Shown piece by piece: positions 25,354 to 32,134 of a DNA stretch of 64,000 nucleotides. The stretch comes from BS750m-G62 sp046483505. GTDB lineage: Bacteria; Planctomycetota; Phycisphaerae; FEN-1346. The stretch spans positions 11,833 to 75,832 of the forward strand of contig JAWODB010000123.1 of the NCBI GenBank assembly GCA_046483505.1, given 5' to 3'. Under the pieces are notes generated by a model, which saw nothing but the letters and a program-made list of their open reading frames with translations, did not search any database and was not told the DNA's origin. Position numbers and translations under genes: made by a program. Positions within the stretch are counted from its first letter, which is position 1. Every line of letters begins with the position of its first letter.

Positions 25354-26538
25354 TCAGGTTGACTCCGCGGGCTTCTCACGGGCCAGTTCATCCACCTTCG
25401 GCAGCACGAACTCCTTGGCCAGAATCTTCACGGTCGAGGCAAGCGGCACGGCGGCGATCAGGCCGAACAGGCCGAACACCTCGTACCCGGCCAGCAGCGC
25501 CACCATCAGCGTGACCGGGTGGAGGCCGACGGCCCGGCCCTGGATGAACGGCGTCAGGACCCAGCCCTCCAGCGTCTGGACGACGATGAAGACGGCCGCG
25601 GTGCCGCCCACCGCCCACACGCTGCCCGCGTCGAACCACGCCACCAGGATCGCCGGCACCAGGCCGACGAAGATGGGCAAGTACGGCACCACGCCGGCTA
25701 CGCCCGTCGCCACGCCGATGAGGTACCAGTACGGCACGCCGACGATCGCCAGGCCCACGGCCGTCAGCACGCCCACGACCAGGCAGACGAGGATGCGGCC
25801 GCGAAGGAAAGCGCTGACCGCCGCGTCGATCTTTCCGACCACGTCCTCGATGCGCGGCCGGTACTTGCCCGGCAGCCGCCGGTGCACGGCCTCGACGACG
25901 CGGTCGAAGTTCATCAGCAAGAAGAACAGGTAGAAGGCCGTCAGCCCCACACCGAACGCAAACCCCTGGAGGTTCCACAGGAACGCGACGACGCCGGTGC
26001 CCGCCTGCTTCAGCGTGGTGAGTGCGCCTTTGAGGAGCCCCTCCCGCGCATCCTGCGACGTGCCGATGCTGCCGAGGACGCGATCGAACCAGGTGCTCTC
26101 GCCCGTCTGGAGCCGCGCCGCCACGCCGCGCGCCCACTGGAGCGCCGCCGGGATGTAGCCGTGATCCCACTCGCCGTTCTCGTTCAGGTCGCGGTAGCCG
26201 GGCGGCTCCTCGATTTCCGGCTCGCCGACCACCGTGACCCCGAAGTCATACAACTGGCCCACGAGCGGCGGGACGGCAAACAGGACCGCCAGCACGAAGA
26301 GCGCCAGGAGCACGAAGAAGATGAGCGTGGCCGCCACGCCGCGAGGCACACGGTGCCGCTGGGACCATCGCATGACGGGGTTCAGCACGTACGCCAGGGC
26401 CAGGGCGACGGCCAGCGGCGAGAGGATCTCGCGAAAGAAGACGACCATGGCCACCAGGACGAGCGCCCCGACGGCGATAAGGACGTCCGTCCGGTACCGC
26501 CGCCACAGACTCGGCTCAGGCTTGGCCGCCCCGCTCAT
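25354..26538 (-). CDS. AI-2E family transporter (PF01594-type permease)
   Basis: 394 residues with about eight membrane helices and the usual family core (VVPYLPIFVGLVPAILVAW, LEGWVLTPFIQGRAVGLHP, FGLFGLIAAVPLASTVKIL). Family members export autoinducer-2 or, in other cases, act in sodium/proton antiport, so the substrate is open. Between helices 3 and 4 the soluble segment contains YRDLNENGEWDHGY (115-128), whose DxNxNGxxD spacing is that of an EF-hand or dockerin calcium loop. That insertion is unusual for the family. The ATG lies 23 nt inside the upstream Minf_1886 gene, so translation is coupled. Confidence 0.9.
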   Translation of the reverse strand: MSGAAKPEPSLWRRYRTDVLIAVGALVLVAMVVFFREILSPLAVALALAYVLNPVMRWSQRHRVPRGVAATLIFFVLLALFVLAVLFAVPPLVGQLYDFGVTVVGEPEIEEPPGYRDLNENGEWDHGYIPAALQWARGVAARLQTGESTWFDRVLGSIGTSQDAREGLLKGALTTLKQAGTGVVAFLWNLQGFAFGVGLTAFYLFFLLMNFDRVVEAVHRRLPGKYRPRIEDVVGKIDAAVSAFLRGRILVCLVVGVLTAVGLAIVGVPYWYLIGVATGVAGVVPYLPIFVGLVPAILVAWFDAGSVWAVGGTAAVFIVVQTLEGWVLTPFIQGRAVGLHPVTLMVALLAGYEVFGLFGLIAAVPLASTVKILAKEFVLPKVDELAREKPAEST

Positions 26539-26929
26539 CGTCGTCCTCCCCGGACGCCAAGTGCAGTTCGAACCCGCGGTCGAACGCCTCGTCGAAATCG
26601 AGCGCCCCGGCGAAATCGTCGCGCCGGTCTTCCTCGGTCTTGCGCAAGAGGCCGACCTCGACCATGCGGAAGACGATCTCGCCGACGTCCTCGCTGGAGC
26701 GGATGCCCCAGCCGGCGAGGACCGACCGCGCCAGCCGCCCGAACTGGCTGAGGGCAAACTCCGCCAGGCCCTCGCACAGTTCCTGGCCCGTCACGTGGCC
26801 GACGCGGCCCGACCGCTGCACCGTGTAGCCGAGCGAGTCGCTGACGAAGACGTAGGCGTCGCGGGCGTACCGCCGGTCAGCCGCCATGATTTCGTCGAGC
26901 AGTTCTTCGGGTGATTTGCGTTCGGGCAT
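26516..26929 (-). CDS. Minf_1886 family protein
   Basis: 137 residues, soluble. The sequence matches my recollection of the Minf_1886 family of PVC bacteria: ELLDEIMAADRRYARDAYVF at the start, GHVTGQELCEGL in the middle, and GEIVFRMVEVGLLRKTEED near the end. The function is unknown; the compact helical layout suggests a small regulatory or structural protein. It is first in a two-gene unit with the AI-2E-family transporter, overlapping it by 23 nt. The upstream gap holds a structured repeat (26971-27102). Confidence 0.8.
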   Translation of the reverse strand: MPERKSPEELLDEIMAADRRYARDAYVFVSDSLGYTVQRSGRVGHVTGQELCEGLAEFALSQFGRLARSVLAGWGIRSSEDVGEIVFRMVEVGLLRKTEEDRRDDFAGALDFDEAFDRGFELHLASGEDDDERGGQA

Positions 26930-26970
26930 GAGTGCGACTCGTTATATACTACGCATCTTGAATAAGAGGA

Positions 26971-27102
26971 TGTCATTCTGAGGGCCGCTTGCGGCCCGAA
27001 GAATCTCGCCGTGGTCGTTACCGCCTTGGTCTTCGCACCCTGGCACGGGTGCGGCTCGTACCGTGGCCGGCGGCGAGATGCTTCGCTTCGCTCAGCATGA
27101 CA
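26971..27102. repeat. Compound inverted repeat, family F, with adjacent family D palindrome
   Basis: The unit opens TGTCATTCTGAGGGCC...GAAGAATCTCGCCG and closes CGGCGAGATGCTTC...CTCAGCATGACA, so its two ends form a long imperfect inverted repeat with further hairpins inside (GGGCCGC/GCGGCCC, GCACCC/GGGTGC). The terminal TGTCATnCTGAG words are a widespread bacterial intergenic repeat type. A family D palindrome follows at 27119-27145. It lies between metG and the Minf_1886 gene. Confidence 0.75.
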
Positions 27103-27154
27103 GCATCTCCGCCGTGCAGCGGCGGCCCGGGAGGACCGCCGCGCGGAAATCCGT

Positions 27155-28816
27155 TCACTCCTCCGCCGCCGCGTGGTCGGCCTGGAGAGCCTTGGTCTCC
27201 TCGATGACCGCGTCAATGGCGTCCTGTTCGACGCGTTCGGCAATGCGCTCGAACTCGGCGATGGGCCGGTCCTCGATGCGTTCGGCCAGGTTCGTGAAGT
27301 CCGGCGCCTCGGCGCCCAGGAGGCGGGCCACCTTCTCGGGATACCGCGGCACCACGGGCCCGAGGTACGCCGCCAGCAGCCGGACGCCGTTCAGAACGGC
27401 CGTCAGCGCCGTGCGGGCGGCCTCCGGCTGGGTCTTGACCGTCTCCCACGGCCGCGTCTCTTCCATGAACTGGTTGAGGCGGTCGGCCTGGGCGGTGACG
27501 GCGCGGACGGCGGCGGCGTACTGACACCCCTCGTAGGCCCGGCCGACCTCGTCGGCGGCGGCCTCGATCTCGGCGAGCATCGTCCGGCCGGCCTCGTCGA
27601 GCCGGCCCAGGCGGTTGTCGAGCCGCTTCGCCAGGAGGCCCGCGCTGCGGCTGGGCAGGTTCGCGAAGTTGCCCACCAGGTCCTTGTTCACGCGGGCGAC
27701 GAAGTCCTGCAGCGAGAGGTCGATGTCCTCGGTCCCCGGCCCGAGTTTGCACGCGTAGTAATAGCGCAGGTACTGCGGATCCAGGTGCTTGAGATACGTA
27801 CTGGCGTTGATGAAGGTGCCGCGGCTCTTGCTCATCTTGAAGCCGTCCACGGTCAGGAACCCGTGGACCCAGATGCGGCTGGGCATGCGGAACCCCGCCC
27901 CCGCCAGCATGGCCGGCCAGTACAGGGCGTGGAAGTACAGGATGTCCTTGCCGATGAAGTGGTACAGTTCGGCGTCGTCGGACACCCAGTAGTCGTCGAG
28001 GCTGCGGCCCTCGCGCTTGCACCAGTCCTCGGTGCTGGCGATGTAGCCGATGGGTGCGTCGAACCAAACGTAGAAATACTTATCCTCCGTGCCGGGGATG
28101 CGAAATCCCCAGTACGGCGCGTCGCGCGTAAAGTCCCAGTCGCGCAGGCCCTCGTCGAACCACTCCTGGAGTTTCGCGACCACGTGGGGATGCAGATGCT
28201 CCGGGCCGACCCACTCGCGCAGCATCTCCTCGTAGGCGGTCACGAGGAAGAAGTAGTGGTCGGACTCGCGCCAGGCCGCCGGCTCTCCGCATTGGGCGCA
28301 CCGGGGATCGACCATGTCGGCCGGCCCGTAGGCCGAGCCGCAGGCCTCGCAATTATCCCCGTACTGGTCCTCGGCGCCGCACCGCGGGCAGGTGCCGCGG
28401 ATGTACCGGTCCGGCAGAAACATGCCGCAGTGCTCGCAGTACGCCTGGCGGACGGTCCGGGTCTCGACGTGTCCCTTCTCGCGCAGCCGCTCGAAGAACG
28501 TCTCGGTCAGGACGCGGTTCTCCTCGGCGTTCGTGGTGTAGAAGTTGTCGAAGCCGACGTCGAACGCGTCGAAGTCGCGGACATACTGGGCGTGAAAGCG
28601 CTCGATGATCGTCTCCGGCGTGACACCCTCCTTCTGGGCCTTCAGCATAATGGGCGTGCCGTGGCTGTCGATGGCGCACATGTACCGGCAGTCGCGGCCG
28701 CAGGCCTTGTGGTAGCGGGCCCAGATGTCGGCCTGAACGTACTCGACGAGGTGACCGATGTGGGCCGGCCCGTGTGCGTACGGGAGGGCGGCGGTAATCA
28801 GGATGTGCCTGCTCAT
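27155..28816 (-). CDS. metG: Methionyl-tRNA synthetase
   Basis: 553 residues. It charges tRNA-Met with methionine. The class I signatures are HIGH at 19-22 and KMSKS at 327-331. The knuckle inserted in the catalytic domain carries four CxxC pairs (CEHC, CPRC, CEAC, CAQC), the two-zinc arrangement of the E. coli-type enzyme. The anticodon-binding helical domain follows (LVGNFANLPSRSAGLLAKRL). The C-terminal dimerisation (tRNA-binding) domain found in longer enzymes is missing, giving a monomeric type. No T-box or S-box RNA is visible upstream. The PSP1 gene is 42 bases upstream on the same strand. Confidence 0.96.
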   Translation of the reverse strand: MSRHILITAALPYAHGPAHIGHLVEYVQADIWARYHKACGRDCRYMCAIDSHGTPIMLKAQKEGVTPETIIERFHAQYVRDFDAFDVGFDNFYTTNAEENRVLTETFFERLREKGHVETRTVRQAYCEHCGMFLPDRYIRGTCPRCGAEDQYGDNCEACGSAYGPADMVDPRCAQCGEPAAWRESDHYFFLVTAYEEMLREWVGPEHLHPHVVAKLQEWFDEGLRDWDFTRDAPYWGFRIPGTEDKYFYVWFDAPIGYIASTEDWCKREGRSLDDYWVSDDAELYHFIGKDILYFHALYWPAMLAGAGFRMPSRIWVHGFLTVDGFKMSKSRGTFINASTYLKHLDPQYLRYYYACKLGPGTEDIDLSLQDFVARVNKDLVGNFANLPSRSAGLLAKRLDNRLGRLDEAGRTMLAEIEAAADEVGRAYEGCQYAAAVRAVTAQADRLNQFMEETRPWETVKTQPEAARTALTAVLNGVRLLAAYLGPVVPRYPEKVARLLGAEAPDFTNLAERIEDRPIAEFERIAERVEQDAIDAVIEETKALQADHAAAEE

Positions 28817-28858
28817 GTGGTTTCCCCGCCGAGATGTGCAGCCGATGGTCCGGCCCCG

Positions 28859-30223
28859 TCAGGCTTTGGCCCCGCCCTTGTCGCTCTTGCCGGCCTTTCG
28901 GCCTCCGCCGGAGTCGGAGCCGCTGCCCTTGCTGTTCTTGCGTCCGCGGCGCTTGCCTTTGGAGCGTCGGCGCCGGCCCCCGCCGCCCTTCTTGCCGGAG
29001 TCATCCTTCTTCGGGTCGCCGTCTTTCCGACCGCCGTCGCCCTTCTTCGCGGCGGCGTCCTTCTCGCGTGTGGCCCCGTCGGCGTCGTCGTCCTTCTTCG
29101 ACTTCCCGCCCTGACGCTGGGCGGCCGCCGTGCCGCCGGCCGGACCCGCCTCGTCGGCCGGGACGAGCGTCTCGACCGGCACGACGACGCGCGTCCCGCC
29201 TTCGAGCAAGACGGTCGCCGTCTGCGTCACGACGTCCGTGCCGATCACCTTGCCGCGGCCCACGGCCGTCCCCACCTCCTTGTTCTTGCGCGGGAGGTTC
29301 TTCTGGAGTTCGCGGTAGGTGGCATGCTCGAACCGGAGGCAGCACATGAGGCGGCCGCACCGGCCCGAGATCTTCGACGGGTCGAGCGTCGCCTTCTGGA
29401 CCTTGGCCATCTTCATCGAGACGGGTTCGAGGTCGCGGATGAACGCGCGGCAGCAGAGCGGACGGCCGCACCGCTCGAAATCGCCGAGCAGCCGGGCCTC
29501 GTCGCGGACGCCGATCTGGCGCATCTCGATCCGCGTCTGGAACTCGCGGGCCAGGTCGCGCACCAGGGCCCGGAAATCGACCCGCTTCTCCGCCACGAAG
29601 TAGAAGATGATCCGGTCGCCGCCGAAGAGATGCTCCACGGCAACCAGTTTCATCGGAAGGTTCCGCGCGGCGATGCGCTCCCTGCAAAACGCGAACTCGC
29701 GGTCGGCATCCTTCTCCAGATGCCGCTCGTCCACCTCGTCGGAATGCGTGACGAGACGCAGCACCTCGCCCTTGACCTTGAGGTCGTCGGCGGCACCGTC
29801 GACCCATCGGCAGACAATCGTACCGATCTCGATGCCGCGCTCGGACTTGATGACGGCCCGCTGGCCGCGGCGCCAGCGGTCGAGATCGTAGCGGAACCGG
29901 CCGAGGAACCGCATGCGGCCGTAACGGATGACGAGGGTGGGCCGCTCGCGTTTGGCGGTCTTCTCCCGGCTGGCGGTGTCGGCGCCTCCGCCGTCACCGC
30001 CGGTGTCGTAGCCGCCGTCGCCGGAGTCGCGGCCCGTCTCGCCGCCGCTTTCGGCGCTTCGCTGCTCCGAATCGTCGGCGCCGTCGGCCGGGGCTTCACC
30101 CGCCGGGCCGCCGGAGGGGTCGTCCGCGGGCTTGTCCGACACCTCGGGCGCCGACTCGGCGGGCGTCGTGGCCGCCGCATCCGCCTGCGGTCGGTTCTCG
30201 CGCGTTTCGTGTACGTCGGTCAT
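28859..30223 (-). CDS. PSP1/RicT-like protein with basic tail
   Basis: 454 residues from the ATG at 30223 (a TTG at 30289 would add 22 residues). An acidic, Ser/Ala-rich leader of about 110 residues precedes the PSP1 core (FLGRFRYDLDRWRRGQ, EKDADREFAFCRERIAARNL, VEHLFGGDRIIFYFVAEKRV). The core carries the RicT-type cysteine motifs CGRPLCC and CGRLMCCLRFE, which in Bacillus RicT take part in iron-sulfur binding within an RNA-maturation complex. A KOW-like VGRGKVIGTDVVTQTATVLL segment and a 90-residue Lys/Arg/Gly/Asp-rich tail end the protein. The tail suggests nucleic acid binding. It probably forms an operon with metG, an arrangement consistent with an RNA-related role. Confidence 0.85.
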   Translation of the reverse strand: MTDVHETRENRPQADAAATTPAESAPEVSDKPADDPSGGPAGEAPADGADDSEQRSAESGGETGRDSGDGGYDTGGDGGGADTASREKTAKRERPTLVIRYGRMRFLGRFRYDLDRWRRGQRAVIKSERGIEIGTIVCRWVDGAADDLKVKGEVLRLVTHSDEVDERHLEKDADREFAFCRERIAARNLPMKLVAVEHLFGGDRIIFYFVAEKRVDFRALVRDLAREFQTRIEMRQIGVRDEARLLGDFERCGRPLCCRAFIRDLEPVSMKMAKVQKATLDPSKISGRCGRLMCCLRFEHATYRELQKNLPRKNKEVGTAVGRGKVIGTDVVTQTATVLLEGGTRVVVPVETLVPADEAGPAGGTAAAQRQGGKSKKDDDADGATREKDAAAKKGDGGRKDGDPKKDDSGKKGGGGRRRRSKGKRRGRKNSKGSGSDSGGGRKAGKSDKGGAKA

Positions 30224-30409
30224 ATCGATAGCCGTCGACTGGGTGGTCTCAGGTCGGCCGATTGTATCGGCTGAGGGCGGGACCTTCAATCGCTTTCGGC
30301 CTTCCCGGGCCGCCTCTCGCGAGCGGCCGGCCGGAAAAAGGACGCGGCCGGAAGCCCTCGCCGCCCCGGCTCCCGGCCCCGTCCGTCAGGGTACGTTGCG
30401 ATGGGATTC

Positions 30410-31948
30410 TCAGCCGGGGCCCATGGCCTCGAGCAGGGCCTTCTCCGCCTCGGTCGCGTTGGCCGCCTCGGGCAGGTGCGACCGCGCCTCGGCCGCGTTG
30501 TCCCGGGAGAACTCGGCATAGGCCAGCAGGAACCGGTATCCGGCCTGGGCCGAGCCTCGGTCCACCTCGCGTTTGAGTTCGCGGTGGATGCGGCCGAACA
30601 CGTCCTTGTCGGGGTAGACGGCCTCGAGATCGGGGATCTTGGTGGCCCACTCGGGATGGCTGGCGAGGCCCCGCTTCAGGACGGCCGCCGCCTGCAGATA
30701 CAGGCGCCCGGCGAGCAAGGCATGGACGCGGCCGAAGAAGGCGGCGGGTCGATTCCGTTCCAGCGCGGCCGCCGCCGCGTACAGCGACTCCGCCTTGCCG
30801 TACTGGCCCTGCCGCAACGCCTCGTGGCCACGGAGCACGTAGTGGCCGTAGCCGGAAGTGGGCTCCCTGGGGACCGGGACGGGACGCGTTCGCGCAGCGG
30901 GGAGGCCTTCGACATCGCTCAACGGATCGGCCGTCTCGAACGCCGCCCAGGGGTCATCCGGGTCGGGCGCGTCGGGGTCCGCCCACCCGCCGCCGGTGCC
31001 CCAGCGGTCGGCGGCCGCCGGCGCCTCCTCGACCGGTTCAAGGGGTTCGTCGGCGAAGTCTTCCTCCTGCGGCATCGGGTGGACCCATCGGTCGAGGTCG
31101 GTCGTCTCGGGGGCGTACCGAAGATTCATGGTTCGCTCGTAGGGGGACTCTTCCCCCTTGGTACGGCGGGCCGGCTCGACGCCGAACAGGTTCATCGGCT
31201 CGGTCCGGAACTGCTTCTCGAAGATCGCATACGGATACAGCAGGGCCGCTTCCTCCCCCTCCGCGCGCTCGGCGCCCTCGCCTTGGAGTACCTCCGTCGT
31301 CATGGCCCGGAGCGATTCCAGCACCTCCGTCGTACTCTCCGCCCCTTCGGGCACATAGCCGGCCGCTTCGGCCGCCTGGAGACTCTCCGCCGTCAGCCCT
31401 GTCCACCCGCCGGACCCCGTGAAGATGTTGCCCGGCGCCTGGAGCGGCGCGGCGGCTGCCGTGTTAAAGTTGGGCGGAAGGTAGCCGGCGCGGTCGCCGA
31501 ACCGCCGATCGTCAAACCGGTGCCCCGCCGTCCACGGCGTCGTGACCGTGGCCGAGTCCGGATAATACGCCTCCGTCTGGCCGTATTGCAGCGGCGTGCC
31601 GAGGTCTCCCACGCCGAAGGAGTCGCGGCGGAAGTTACTCAGCCGCGTCGAGGGCAGCGATTCGGCCAACTGGCTCCCGGTCTGGACGTACGGCGTGTTC
31701 CCCTGGAACGACTTGCCCAGCCGCAGGTTCCCCGTGACCGCCAGGTTGCCGTGCAGCGGATTCCCGAACCGGTACGGGTCCGCCTGGCGCGGCGGCCCGG
31801 TTCGCAGCGTCCCGCTCGGGATGTAGGTGGGGCTTGTGTACCGCAAGTCGTAGCGCAGCGGCGTGCTGTACTGGGCCCATGCGACGGAGGGCCCGAGGGC
31901 GACAGCCGCCGCGACGGCCCCTATCAGGATGGCTTCTAAGCGTTTCAT
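30410..31948 (-). CDS. Secreted protein with C-terminal TPR-like helices
   Basis: 512 residues with a signal peptide (LIGAVAAAVALGPSVAWA). Residues 30-330 are low in predicted helix, rich in Gly, Pro, Asn, Tyr and Asp, with no family I recognise. From about 360 a TPR-like helical region starts (GHYVLRGHEALRQGQYGKAESLYAAAAALE), followed by a second helix pair (AGRLYLQAAAVLKRGLASHP). It is likely a cell-surface or periplasmic scaffold. Its start is supported by AGGAATACC upstream. It is on the minus strand between the PSP1 gene and the second HzsA-related gene, with gaps on both sides. Confidence 0.7.
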   Translation of the reverse strand: MKRLEAILIGAVAAAVALGPSVAWAQYSTPLRYDLRYTSPTYIPSGTLRTGPPRQADPYRFGNPLHGNLAVTGNLRLGKSFQGNTPYVQTGSQLAESLPSTRLSNFRRDSFGVGDLGTPLQYGQTEAYYPDSATVTTPWTAGHRFDDRRFGDRAGYLPPNFNTAAAAPLQAPGNIFTGSGGWTGLTAESLQAAEAAGYVPEGAESTTEVLESLRAMTTEVLQGEGAERAEGEEAALLYPYAIFEKQFRTEPMNLFGVEPARRTKGEESPYERTMNLRYAPETTDLDRWVHPMPQEEDFADEPLEPVEEAPAAADRWGTGGGWADPDAPDPDDPWAAFETADPLSDVEGLPAARTRPVPVPREPTSGYGHYVLRGHEALRQGQYGKAESLYAAAAALERNRPAAFFGRVHALLAGRLYLQAAAVLKRGLASHPEWATKIPDLEAVYPDKDVFGRIHRELKREVDRGSAQAGYRFLLAYAEFSRDNAAEARSHLPEAANATEAEKALLEAMGPG

Positions 31949-32134
31949 GGTATTCCTCCCCCCGCACTCGGGGCGGGAGTCTGTCCGTCATCTATTCTAT
32001 CGGCATCTGGCCCCTCTTCCTCTCTTCAATTATAGGCGATGGGCGGGCGGCATGAAAGGTCCGCGCCGATTAGACGGCGGATGGGGACACCTGTTTCAGA
32101 AAAAGGAGGCGGTGGCCGGCCTGGGTGCCGGGCG

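Noticed and set aside
28817..28858. T-box or S-box riboswitch upstream of metG
   Set aside because: Only 42 bases separate metG from the PSP1 gene, too few for such an RNA.
27173..30274. 1033-codon plus-strand frame over metG and the PSP1 gene
   Set aside because: It is antisense to two genes with clear catalytic motifs (HIGH, KMSKS, CGRPLCC).
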